Under the pieces are notes generated by a model that was not told the origin of the DNA, made no database searches, and saw only the letters and a program-made list of their open reading frames with translations. Positions 13,136 through 26,700 of a stretch of 64,000 nucleotides of DNA are shown in pieces. How positions within the stretch are numbered: position 1 is the stretch's first letter; each line of letters opens with the position of its first letter. A program made the translations under genes and the position numbers. Source of the DNA: Rugalucina vietnamica (Eukaryota > Mollusca > Bivalvia > Lucinida > Lucinidae); assembly GCA_964017185.1 (NCBI GenBank), contig OZ024876.1:13703726-13767725 (forward strand), given 5' to 3'.

Positions 13136-13717
13136 AAAAACGCTACAACGTAGGTCATTTGTATGCATTATTATTTTCTTAAAAATAATAATTAATATCC
13201 CTAAACTTCAGATTTTCTGGAGCAGAAAAATTCATTATCAACTTTTGATAATCATTATAACGATCCTGAATACGGGCTTATAAAAGACGTTGTTGGAGGC
13301 AAAGCACAACAGAAGAGTATGCGGCTTATAGTACACTTTACACTTTGTATTGGTTTACCGTCTTTGTGACACGTCTCGGTTACCAATAACAAAATGATAT
13401 TTTGATTCCGCTTTCAGAAACATGTCACGAAGATGACGCGGACGGATTACATTATCCTGTCTCACGTAAGGTAGACGTGACGCACCGGGACGTGGTCTAT
13501 AAGAACACACTCCTGTCACCCTAACACGTTCGTTGTTACAGATTAGAAATTGCTGAAAGCACCTCCAATTAATGTAATTCTACGTCATTAAGTTCAACCT
13601 ACGTTCGAGTATCTTCTTAGCGCGAACTTTGTTTTCGTTATTTGGATTTTGCATATGTTCAATTAAACATTGTCCTGACCTTCTTGGCAAAAATGATTTG
13701 TACTTAACTGATTTTAG

Positions 13718-13833
13718 GGGTTTTGTGCCCTTTCCATACTAGTTCTTCTCAACACCAATCACATTATCGTGTCAGTTATCATATCTTTCTTTAATGATGG
13801 TCTCAGCAGAGTCTGGATTGTTTTTATTTGCTG
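13718..13833 (+). pseudogene. Degenerate copy of the HCN S1 exon
   Basis: After ctgattttag the sequence runs parallel to the S1-S2 exon; identical stretches include ctagttcttctca, atatctttctttaatgatg and tctggattgttttta. Translated it reads SILVLLNTNHIIVSVIISFF and NDGLSRVWIVFIC, then TGA at 13831. Homology ends there and no donor follows. It is a dead exon copy rather than an alternative exon. Confidence 0.85.
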
Positions 13834-14461
13834 AAAAAATAGTTAAAAACCAAATAGGCATCACAGCATTAAACATTCTTAGGAAGGTTTCTAGCAAACG
13901 TCCTGTGATGTAGCTTCAGAAACGTAAAAAATAAGTGATGCTAAGGATGCATGCATTAAGAAACAAAGCCCAAAACTCAGTGTATCTTTATAAATGTCCG
14001 TCAAGGCATTAGTTCTATTGTAGTTATTTTGGTTGCTCTTTAGTATAGTTTATTGGCTACCTTTTGGGAAATAGTTTATATTTTGCCTGGTTAAACATAA
14101 TTATGCTCTTTGAAAAGTTCAGGAACACTGAAACTTTTGTTGTACTTGTAGCAGTTCAAGGTTGTTGACTGCGCTTTAGTTTTAGTAAGAAATAAAAATA
14201 ATTGTTAGGTCCTTTGGAAGCAGTAAATCATTCAAAGCAAGAAGATAGGCCATATTGTACAATTTCGGGTAATGAACCTTCATCAGTGACCCTTTACAAA
14301 ACTGGCAGCGAAAGTCAGACAGTTTTGCAGCAATTTCAAGAATTTACATTTGTGTAGTCTAAATCAAAGACTCGTATTCCCAAATGGGCCAAATAATCAA
14401 AATAAAAGTTGATTTTCTTTTGTCCTAATTTAATGACAAACTTTTTCTACTCTATTTTCAG

Positions 14462-14625
14462 GTTTTATTGGGACCTTTTCATGCTAGTTCTTCTCATCGC
14501 CAATCTCATTATCCTGCCAGTTGCCATATCTTTCTTTAATGATGATCTCAGCACACACTGGATTGTTTTTAATTGCATATCGGATACAGTCTTCTTCTTC
14601 GATATTCTTATTAATTTTCGCACAG
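14462..14625 (+). CDS. HCN: HCN exon: S1 and S2 transmembrane segments
   Basis: The exon follows a pyrimidine-rich acceptor (tctattttcag) and ends at cacag before gtaagt. Its first base completes a codon from an upstream exon not seen here. It encodes FYWDLF, a hydrophobic S1 ([19 protein letters not shown]), a short loop and S2 ([20 protein letters not shown]), ending in the NFRTG motif that HCN channels carry after S2. It joins the next exon in phase 1, the split Gly codon G|GT restoring RTG-IILND. A degenerate partial copy of this exon is broken up on both sides of it (see 13718 and 15463). A palindromic MITE starts about 58 bases after the donor. Confidence 0.95.
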
Positions 14626-17600
14626 GTAAGTGTCGTAGTATCATATTGTTTATTAGTGTCATGAGCTGTATTATCATTATCATTACGAAATCTTGCCCAT
14701 GCAATATACAGAGAATTTTAGAGCTTTAAAAATTGAAAATTTTTCATGCGCGGATCCATAACATTTTCTCAGGGTGGGGGGGGGGGGGGGGGGGGGTCCA
14801 AATTCCCAGAAGGGGTCTGACGGAAAATTTCAACATAGCAAAAATTAATAATCGTGCAATTCCAGAGGGGGTCCGGACCCCCTGTCCCCCCCCCACTCTG
14901 GATCCGCCCATGTTTTTAGCTGAAAAACTTTGATATTTTTCTTATTTTTGCTCGAAACATAGATTGTGGGTACACGTTAGAACCGCCTCGCCGAGGCGGT
15001 TCTAACGAGTACCCACAATCGATGTTTTGGAACAAAAATAAGAAAAATAGGTATACCCCTGCATACCCCAATTCTGCTATATAAAAGTGGGGTTTAAGGG
15101 GGTACATATTGCACGGACATGTTTTCCTGATGGTATGATATTGTTTATCAGTGTCATGAGCTGTATTATAAAGCGTGGATGATGAAAATAACATCTTTCA
15201 TCATGCACTTAATATTCGGGTAATGAGAAAATCAACAAAAAAGAATGTGGTTTCCGGACAGGCCGAGTCCGATACAAATCGAGCTGCACAAGTACAGAAG
15301 ATGGTAAGAGGCTGAAAATTTTGGGTTTGGAAAGTAGAGGAATTGTACTATCCTTGTAGCGAAACAAAGGTGCTGATCAGCTTCGAAGTTACTGCGAAGC
15401 TGATCGGTGCCTTTGTTTTCGCATATGCAAACTCTTGTTTTCTCATGACGCGGCCCATTGATTTGCATATCAAATGCATCTTTCTTTGAGATTCTTATTA
15501 ACTTTCGAAGAGATCAGGGTTGGCGTTTCATATTGTTTATCAGTGCCATTACTGTGTCAAACTATTTATCAAGCTGATTGGCAGGTCATATGAAAATAAG
15601 CATTAACGGTGGTCTCTTACATTACATAATGCACTTAATTGATGCTTTCATAATCATTATTATTAATCGGGGAAAATGAAATAATGAGTAACAGTAAAAT
15701 AATGACATTATTAAACAGGCAAATGGTATAGTATAACGTCGATCTAAAGAGAATTTCTTTCCTAGTTAATATGCAAACATTCTTGCATTTATTCTATTTA
15801 TCATATGCACATATTTGGAAAGAAAACCCCATTCATTGTTCTCATCATGAACGAGATTTATTTCATTTCTTTTGCAGGTATTATATTAAATGATTTTGCG
15901 GACGAAATCGTACTGGATCCAACACTTATTGCTAAGCATTATATAAAATCCTGGTTTTTCCTTGATCTAATCAGTTCCATTCCAATGGACTATATATTTC
16001 TAATGTGGGACGCGGAGGCAGACTTCAGCCAACTGTTCCATGCAGGTAATCAGGAGCTGCTGGATGCCTCTCCCTACTGGCAAGGTGATCATTCTCTTTA
16101 CTTATTTATTCAGTATATAAAGGTCCCATTATTTTGTGATAATTATATAATATTTTGCCAATTTTGGTTTCAACACCATGCAAACACGTCCATGTATTAG
16201 CTTAAACCTTACAGTGGTATAAACTTCATTTCGTTTTGATTTTATTCAAGTGATAGAAGATGCATTTAGAAGCGTGTTCAGACAACGCGAACAATGCGTG
16301 TTATGAGATGGTACAACAGGAAAGTTGCAGACGTCACTTCCTTTAAAAATTCTACACTTTATTTATTTTCATAACTGTTTATATAACATGGACGTTAAAA
16401 GCATGAACATGTTTGTGTGCTCGAAATAAACGCCTACTCAACAATTTTGCTATAAGTAAAAAGTTAGTAAAATATTATTTAGTTATCACCTAAACACCCT
16501 CCCTGTAACTTTCCTCTACTATGAAGTGTTATTTAAATTACTTATAAAAATAATACGAGTACAAACATCGAAAGCCTTAGTCATTGATTAAACTCAGCTG
16601 ACCATTTTGTGCTACACATTACGAAAACACGTTCATGCAATATACAGAGATTTTTTAAGTTGTAAAAAGGGAACATTTTCAGTAGAAAAGTTTTGATATT
16701 TTTCTTATTTTTGCTCAAAACAAAGATTGTGGCGAGGCGGTTCTAACGAGTACCCACAATCTATGTTTTGGGGCAAAAATAAGAAAAATAGGTATACCCC
16801 TGCAAACCACAGTTATTCTATATAAAAGTGGGGTTCAAGGGGGGTATACATCGCACGAACATGTTTTCATGATGTGCATGTAGGGTTAGTTTCTGAGAGT
16901 GATAGATCATCATTGGTTGCATTTGGGCGATCACATTTGATCTTAAATTAGAAATTTACAAAACATGACTATCGCCCGTTGCTTCGTTATAGTCCAATAT
17001 AAGAACTCACAAAACAAATATAAATAAAACATTTATATTGTAACCATAGCAGACCCTGGTTTAACTCTAAAGGGCAATAGTGAATATCCACACCATTAAA
17101 GTTATTTGCCCTTAATTTGTCAAAAAGCATATCAAATGTGGGATAGATCTCTTTTTACTTACCATTCTTTCACAAAATAACAATTCAAATAATGTATGTA
17201 ATCATAATCATAGTACGAGGATAGGTCAAAAAAGGTCTGTCACTCCCTTTATTTCTCGGTTAATGTCATTAAAAATAGTTTAAAGATCCATATCTCATGC
17301 TTATTGCCTGTGGTAAATGTGTGGCTCTTCGTTAATGAAATAAGATATATCACTCTAAATGACGTGACTCTATCTCATACTGACATAGTGTAAAGAAAAC
17401 TATATAATACTAGTTTCCAGAAAAACGACTCAGTGCCAAGTACTTTCCGAACATTGATGAACATATCCTGCAAGACCTGAAATTATTCAACTGAATTTAA
17501 TTGATTTATTTTTGCATAACGAACTGTTGAAATTGGCTTCGTCATATAGTACTTTAAAATGGCAGTTTAAATTGAAGGCGCATTTATTGACAACTACACG

Positions 17601-17680
17601 TAGACAAGTGAGCTTAAAACACATTTAACTATTTATGTCTCCCCCCGACAGGGTCGGGAGACATATTGTTTTTCCCCGTG

Positions 17681-17712
<32 letters not shown>

Positions 17713-20700
17713 ACAAATCGTGTCCGCTCTATAACTTGAAAACCGTTAAAGATTTTTCAATGAAACTTGGTACACTTGTAAACCATGACGAGACGATGTG
17801 TCATGCACAAGAACCATAACTCTAGCTTGAGTATTTTTTTAGTCATTTCCCTTTGATTATTTTCGATAACAATTTCGTGTCCGCTGTATAACTTGAAAAC
17901 CGTTAAAGATTTTTCAATGAAACTTGGTACACTTGTAGACCACGACGAGACGATGTGTCATGCACATGAACCATAACTCTGGCTTGAGAATTTTTGGAGT
18001 TATTTCCCTTTGATTATTTTCGATACAATTTCGTGTCCGCTGTATAACTTGAAAACCATTTAAGATTTTTCAATAAAACTTGGTACACTTATTGAGCATG
18101 ATCAGACGATGTGTCATGCACAAGAACCATAACTCTAGCTTGAGTATTTTTGGAGTTATTTCCCTTTGATTATTTTCGATACAATTTCGTGTCCGCTGTA
18201 TAACTTGAAAACCGTTAAAGATTTTTCAATGAAACTTGGTACACTTGTAGACCACGACGAGACGATGTGTCATGCATAAGAACCATAACTCTGGCTTGAG
18301 TATTTTTGGAGTTATTTCCCTTTCATTATTTTCGATACAACTTCGTGTCCGCTGTATAACTTGAAAACTGTTTAAGATTTTTCAATAAAACTTGGTACAC
18401 TTATTGAGCATGATCAGACGATGTGTCATGCACAAGAACTATAACTCTGGCTTGAGTATTTTATGAGTTATTTCCCTTTGATTATTTTCCATACAATTTC
18501 GTGTCCGCTTTGGTACACTTATAAAGCACGATGAGATTACGTGTCATGCTAAAGAACCATAACTCTTGCTTGCATATCTTTGGAGTAATGTCCCTTTGAT
18601 TATTTTCCATACAATTTCGTGTCCACCCTATAACTTGAAAACCGTAAGAGAAATTTCAGTGAAACTTGGTACACTTATAAAGCATGATGAGACAGTGTGT
18701 CATGCACAAGAATTATAACTCTTGCTTTCATATCTTTGGAGTTATTTCCCTTTCATTATTTTTCCATACAATTTCATGTCCACTCTATAACTTGAAAACC
18801 ATAAGAAATATTTCAATGAAACTTGGTACACTTATAAAGCACGATGAGATGATGTGTCATGCTAAAGAACCATAACTCTTGCTTGCATATCTTTGGAGTT
18901 ATTTCTCTTTGATTATTTTCATTCAATTTCGTGTCTGCTCTATAACTTAAAAACCATTAGAGATTTTTCAATGAAACAAGGTACACTTATAAAGCATGAT
19001 GCACAAGAATCATTACTCTTGCTTTCATATCTTTGGAGTTATTTCCCTCTGATTATTTTCCAAACACTTTTGTGCCCCCTCTATAACTTGAAAACCGTAA
19101 GAGATATTTCAATGAAACTTGGTACACTTATAAAACAGAATGACAGGATATGTGATGCACAAGAACTATAACTCTTGCTTGCATATTTTGGACATGCACG
19201 TAGAAAGGGGGGATACATCGGTTTTCACATAGAAAACAAATTCTAGTTTATTGTTGTTTCATCTTAATGTGCTCTTATGTAAACTCATAAAATTGCCGGC
19301 AAATATAATGATCCAGCAGTAACTGAAATGTTACGTGGGTACGTATTTTAATGACGTCATATATAACGCCTTACCCGTACTGTTACTTTTTTCAAGTAAT
19401 GTACAATACAATAGCAACAAAGTTATACCACCTATGACAGAACCTTTTGACCCATCCTCGAATATCAGTTTTAATCTGATTGCTCCAATGACTTGCCATT
19501 ATAAAAAAAAGTCTGACATTGCATTCATTGGGACCACCTTTTGCTTCCATTTAACATGGGTTTTCTTTTATAAAATGGTACTTACTTTCGAAACCGATTC
19601 GAAATTTACGGTCTGCCTTAGACTTCTCTTATGTAATATGTCCAGCAAGCGAAGCGTTTTGTTTGCAACACGATGCTATCACTTGATGGAATTTAACCCT
19701 CATGTGCTATCAGTAGTGGTCATAGTTGTTTGTGCAACTCATATGCTATGCTGTAGGCTTATAATATTATGATTTCATGTTAAATGGCTTTGGGCATGTG
19801 CTGCGCGTTTATATCGATTTTCAGCCAGATAAATTTTAACAACATTAGAAAGAAAAAATCTTATTTTACAAATTCTTAAAAACAACAACAAAAATCTAAA
19901 TGTTTGTATACTTACATGTAACTGTAATCTCTGGTTAGTGTTGTGCTCGTGTCCAACTCTCATCCTGCTTTGTTTTTATAAAACGTACTTATCGTTTTGC
20001 TATATGGCGATATAATATATATGTGCCTTTTCTTGGCGGAATATCTAATTGTACAATACACATCGTTTTGAACAATTTTATTTTCAAAATAACAATTCAG
20101 TAGTTGGTTTGGTCCTTTAGACAAATCCCATGGTTGAAGAGAATGGTTGCCTATGCCCTAGGACGGTTATCTATGCATGTTTCTTTTTTATGTTACTGTA
20201 GATTAGTGTTTTGGTAAATGTACATGTTCAAGCTGCTTATATTTCATTTACTTTTAGTTGCCACCTTTACATGTATATGAACCGTAGCAGGACAAGACAA
20301 AATCGCCGCATTCTCAAGCATTTATTAATGAGACAGGGCCAAAACGTAACATTAAGGTCAACAGTTGCTAAATAGACTAATTCAACACATAAAAATTTCA
20401 AACCATATGCAATCAAAACATTGACAATGCATTTCGTAAATGTTTTTGTATTCAACATATTTTTCGACAAAACATATTTTGGCGGTGGGATAACGAAAAC
20501 AATGCTACCTTATCTGCATTTTCTCAAGAAAGCATCGTTATTCTAGATTCTAAAAACTAATTGGTCTTTAAAATAATGTCATCAGGCAAACTAGCTTACC
20601 TGCCGATATACCATTGGTTTGTGTCAGAGTTAAACACATACTAATGGGTCAATTTGACCTTGACCTAAGCCAGACGCACTTAGATTAACAAGTAGTAAGT

Positions 20701-23700
20701 GCTAATAATATTATTTTTCAGACGTCACTAACTTTAATTTTCCTTTCTGTCTCTGTTTTTCCTTCTTCTTTATTTATTTACTTTTATTTATTTTTTTTTT
20801 TTTTTTCATTTTTTTTTCTGGTGTACATTGCTTGGGCTTCCCTTTCCTTAAGCTTTTATGGTAAAGTTTAGGGTTCATCTTTAACAAATGATGGTATCTA
20901 AGTATCTATCTTACGCCGCATCTCAAAATTATTTATATATTATTTTGTCCCGATTTTGTCAAAAGGGAAAACAGTCGAAATAAAGTGATCGATTTAAAAT
21001 GGTAATAGTGATAACTAATTTTATTTTAATGGTTTGTTAACCTTTATGAGCTTCATAAACGAGATTGGTCCGCCTAAATAAAATGTGTCCTCAGCCGGTC
21101 AAGGTCATAGGTCAAAGTATCCCATAGGTTGGGTCAACTACTTACATGTCATGTTAAAAAATATTCTGAACACTCGGTGTGCAACCTTTGTACATATTAC
21201 CTACATTTACTGTACCTCTGTTGTGCACATAACGTATGATTTATATATTATAACTATTGTGCGAATGGTTAACGTTTAGTGTAGCCCTCTTTTGAAGAAA
21301 AAAGTTTTACGACATAAATTCAAGCTATTCTAACAATCTCTCTGGCTGTGTGAATGGTTAACGTTTAGTGTAGCCCTCTTTTGAAGAAAAAAGTTTTACG
21401 ACATAAATTCAGGCTATTCCAACGATCTCTCTGGCTAAGCGATATAGCTGCAACTTACGTTTGAAGTATGCATTTCACATGTTGAATTAGCTACTATTAC
21501 TGAATTGTTGTTATCGTCAAACAACTGCTCATTCAAGCGTGGGCTTTTCGTATGAAATGGCAAAGAGAGTGACGCATTGTTTTTCATACGACCTATTGAT
21601 GTAACGGACGTTGTCATGGCGTTATGGACCACCTCACAAGTGTGGTCATATCACATTACATGATGTTATTGACCGAATACCAACGACGCCAAGGAGCACT
21701 GATCAGTGTCCATCAACGTCAGCTGTTTACCATGTTGTTGCAAAGATATGTTCTTATAAGTGTATACAAGCTAAATGGACAAAAGTTTTATTTAGCGAGA
21801 AAGTGTTATATTTACCTTTATCCGTTATTGTCCATTTTCTGAAATTTAGTTGTTCGCATTCCCGCCAAACTGCTTTATACCTGTAAAACCGGTTTAAGCC
21901 CGCCAGTATTTTTATATTTTATATTACTGATCGTTCCAAGGCGATACTTCTGTGGTGGTTCTTATTGCTTTATGTCTTGGTGTTTAAAATTTTTGTGCTG
22001 TTGGCGCCTTATGTATTTTATCATATTTTAGTTATGTTTAGGTAACTGAGTGGCCACCTATTGGGAAAATAGCCTCTTATTCGGCTTATGAAATGTTTTC
22101 ATGGTATAAGTACCTTATTGTTAGTTTGTTTTTTTCCTGCCTCGGTTTTTGGAGTGGGAATCTTTTTCTGATTGCGCCTTTTCCTGATCGTTGCCTACTT
22201 GTATTTTTTGTATATAATTTACAGTCCAGCATGTCTTTAGCAGCGCATGTATTAAGCAAGCACCTATCAGAAGCAAGCAGTTTCATTGTCCCCGAACTGA
22301 TTTTACATGTACATGACCCTCTATTAAGCAATCACCCGTCTCATGTTGCCAGATGTCATTGGATTCTGTCCTAAATTTGTCATTTAAGCAGCCACTCATT
22401 TTGTCATTGATAAAAACAAATATTTTGACATGAATATTGGTGTCAAAACAGTTTTCAAACCTTTCTAAAGTCATAATTAATTGTTGATTGTCTCAAGAGA
22501 TAATACTAGACATATTGCCGGTGCCTTTTGGAGGACTATGTGGCTAAAAAGAACAAATAATGCATTAAATTGCAATATCTGTTCATTTAGGCTTTATCTT
22601 TGTTCTGTCAGATTAATCTTAAATTAAAATTTGCATATACATGTATGATGTAAAGGAGAATGTCCATTCCCCTATTCACTTTGCCTAGATTTTGAAAGCC
22701 TGCTTTGACAAACATGCATAAGTAATGCCTGAAATTGTGTGTTATTGTGGAAGCCGGACATCCTGTGCACACAACAAAACAAGTTCGAATTGAAAATTTT
22801 ACATATAATCGACATAACATTAGTTTTTGCGGGGCAGGGGTAATTTTTTTGGCAAAAAATGTTGATACCAAAAACCAAGATTTCCTCAAGTATTGATCGA
22901 AATACATGGTAAAATAATATTTGCAGCGTAAAACTATGCTGCAAATGGTCACATTTTTTATAAAAACGAGTTAAAATATTTCAATGTTTTTTTGTCAAAT
23001 AACTATTTTATCTATAACTTTTGAACATTGCCTGTAAAGCCTATATCCTACACTGTCATTCAGGTGTATCACAAATACATACTGTCTACATGAAATTCAA
23101 GGTGAATACTCTACATGTCTTCTTATACCAGGCATGAGAATGCTGGATGTTCTGTAATCAGGAAAAAAGCCAGGGGTCTGGGGACCGCAGGTCCCCAGCG
23201 GGGTGAAGGGGCAGCGCCCCTCTAGGGGGGCCAGGGGGGCGAAGCCCCCCGGCCGAAAATGAATTTCAGTAAAATCTAGGGACCTAGAACAGGTCTCCTT
23301 GAGCAAAATTTATGCATTTCTGTCTCTGCACTGAAAAGTTCAGTGAACATTTTTATTTCATTGAAATTCATTAAAATCTTTATTTTTTTACTCCTGATTA
23401 AAAAGTGTATTTTATGGCTTGGTTCTGAATGAATCCCAGTAACATATGCAGCTGTATCTGGCACACTTTATGTTTCACATATTAATAAGAAATTGAAAAG
23501 ATAAAAAAGGTAAATGTTTTAAATTTAGACATAAAAAATGCATTGACCTCATGAATGGCTCTAGTCAGACCAAAAGATGCATTCAAGAAGATTCACGGCT
23601 GACTAAGGGTAAGGCTGGGTGCCTGTAAAATCGATTTAAACATTACGGTAAATTATTTACTTGTTCCAAGGCAGTTCTGCTGTAATTAAATATTTTCATG

Positions 23701-26700
23701 GTGGTTGTTGTGTCTGTTTACTTATCTGTTATTTGTTTTGAGTTGAAGCTAGCCACCTTTCTGGGAAAGAGCTGGCCATCCTGCTCTTCACGTTTCTTGT
23801 CAATGTTATGTGGTGTCTGGTACTGTCCTTTTCTTTCCCATTTGGTGTCTAGGTTGCGATTTTAATTTTATTCTGTCCATTCCTGGGCTTTCTCTTTTTA
23901 CTTTTCAAGGTGACACCACTGTTGACTTAGGCAAGACAGGTTTATTGAACAGTCTGAAGAGTTCACAATGGTTGTTTACAAGAGTCAAGTGAAAGCTTGA
24001 TCCCCAGAAAACAAATAAACCAAAACATCACATAAAAACATTTTCTATATTTCAACTGATGTGTTGTTTTAATTGAATTGGATTTCATTACAATTGAAAA
24101 GGGGCATGTGATAACACAAATACAATTGATCTGACTAGAATAATCTATGATTATCATACATGTGATATCTCCCGATCTCGTCGGGTTTTCCCGATTTTGG
24201 GCTTCCTAACCCGATTGTCCCCCGCCCAGCCCAGTAGGGCCCAAATCTCCCGATTTCAGTATTTGCCTATCCTAATTTTTCGGCAATGTTCCATTTTTAA
24301 GATTGCGGTAATATACGGTACGTGTTATTGATCATTGACCCGATAATACCTTAGAGTAATTTAGGAGACAATGCAGAATAGATGACATGTCACTTTATTG
24401 CGTAATTGGCGAAGTGAGAAGCCCGGTGAGAAGGGATTAATGATGCGACAAATTGTCAGTCTTACAGGTACAGTCGCTAATTTAATCAGAGTTCATCTTT
24501 AGAAAGATTAATGCGTCTTTAATTTGGAGGGCTTGGATTAAACATTGCCGATAATCGTAATAGGACAATTAATTCTGATTGTCCTTTAAAGATTATCGGG
24601 CATTTTGAACACGTGGGACCGATTTATCTTTCATTTTTGTGCATTTTTATCGGTCCGAGTAAAAACATTTTTTCCGATTTTTCCCTGATAAAAAGTTCGA
24701 TCGGTCCTTATATTCACAAGTTTCAGACGCAATATACCACTACTACACACGTGTCAACATGATAATTGCCCCTGTTAATTGCCTAGTTATCAAAACAATT
24801 TTCGCAGAAAAGTGTGAAAGTTACTGAAACGTGAGGACTGGTAACCTTGCAGTTTTAATGTGTTGGGTAAACATTGCAGTAATTCATGCAACACTTGCTG
24901 ATTGGCCCATTCTAACTAACGCGTGGGCGGAGCTTCTCAATAATCTACCGAAGCCGCTTTGACATTGTGCAATAATGTCCGTCTGTCGTTTCAACACTGC
25001 GTAACAATTTTCTGATTTTGAGCTCGGAGCCAAAATCAAAATTTAATATTAAACTCCAGACAGATAGTGACCAGCGATAATTGGGTGGCGGCGCGACGTC
25101 AAATGATTAACATATAAGTTTAAAACAAACGCCATATAGTTCCGAAAGATCGGGTATTTCATACACATGAAAACGCCGCTTACGTCGAACGTACCGTAAG
25201 ACAAAAAGTCGGGTAAATTTTCCGACCTACAAACTATTGGAACGAAACGGTTATAATAATGGGGAGCAACTGCGTTATCGAACCTGAAAAATGCGGGGTA
25301 CCAGCTTATAAAGTAAACATTGGAATTACAAAAACCTGAAACACAAATTTCTGAGGAAAATGGAAAGAAATTAGTACGTTTTTCTGCTTTTTTCTTTGTC
25401 TGTTTTATTTCAATACATTAAAATATTTAAATTTTCTCGAATTGACGTTGATACAATGGACATAGAGTATGAAATAATAAATGTCATTAGTTTTCGCGAC
25501 TTCTTAGATACGCTTTGTACATGCATGTTGTATGTCCATGATGACGTCATCACTTAGCTAGACCGATTTGAGAGTTAAAATTTCCTCAGCTGTGATTATA
25601 TTTAATTATGGAATTATTAGTTTGTTATAAAATTACCACCCATTAGCAAAATCATGAAGATGTAAGGGATCATAAGGCAAATGTAATGCATCGTTTGCAC
25701 AAAATGGCAAAAAATCTTCGCTTTTTAACCGCGCTAAAATCTCCCTATTTGAGACCCAATCTCCCTATTTCAAAACACAAATCTCCCTATTTGGGCCAAA
25801 GAAGATATCACATGTATGATGATTATATTGATTTGACTAGAAGTACCTATGGCTACCACTTGCTTGATGGCATGATACATGTGTAATGTTCTATACAAGT
25901 ATCTGTAATCACACTGTTCCAACTTCCATGTATAGCATTCCAAGTAAAACACATTAAAAATACTGTAATCACTTCAGTATGTGTTCAGAAACAATAATGT
26001 TGAGTAATTTACAACAGAATTCATTCATATACATGTATAAAACTCAGCCACTGAAACCCAACTGCACAATCTGATCCAAGGCAAAGCCAGTTTATCTTAT
26101 TTACTGATCTCTGATTTCTATTTTTCATGATTTATTCATTTGTTTACATCTCTGCATGTGGTCTAATTTTGCTTTCTTTACAGCTTTTGATGCCATCTCT
26201 GCTGCTGCTCTCTTTGTTGCCACTTTTTGTCTTTTAATGTCTAATTTTTGCATCCTTTCTTCCTTTTCATCCCTTTTTAGTCTTTGAGCTCTCTTATTTT
26301 CTTTGCTTGCGCTGATCATACAGTGTACTAGGCCTGGCTTGATTGGGTCATACAAGTGATTTTCTCTGTCAAAATATTTCAAACTTCCTTGGGATGCAAG
26401 GTGTGACTTGACTGTCTGAAGAGAATCAAGTGAATTCACTCCTAACCTACTAGATTTGGCATCCATTACATCTCCCATGAGATTAAAGCATCCTTCTACC
26501 ATGGGCCCATGAAAACATGTAAGAGTTGCTAGGGCTAGTTTCCTTAAATAAGGATATTCTTCTAAGCAGGCCCACCAATGGTCAATCCTGATTTTACTGT
26601 CAAACTCGGGTATAGTTGGGTCTATATTGAACTGATGAACTTCTTTCTCGTAAGCTGATTCTTCTTCTTCTGTTAGCACATTTGTTACCAGTCCTGGTAG

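Noticed and set aside
13718..13833. Alternative (mutually exclusive) HCN S1 exon
   Set aside because: It has an in-frame TGA, loses homology before a donor and is missing conserved residues such as WD before S1.
15805..16200. 131-codon frame read as one unit
   Set aside because: Only the central part matches HCN; the ends lie beyond an acceptor and a donor that join in phase to the neighbouring exons.
19335..19772. 145-codon open frame inside the large HCN intron
   Set aside because: No recognisable domain and no supporting splice or start context; the composition looks like translated AT-rich DNA.
22086..22374. Frames on both strands of 81-93 codons
   Set aside because: They coincide with a non-coding retrotransposon tail present in several copies.
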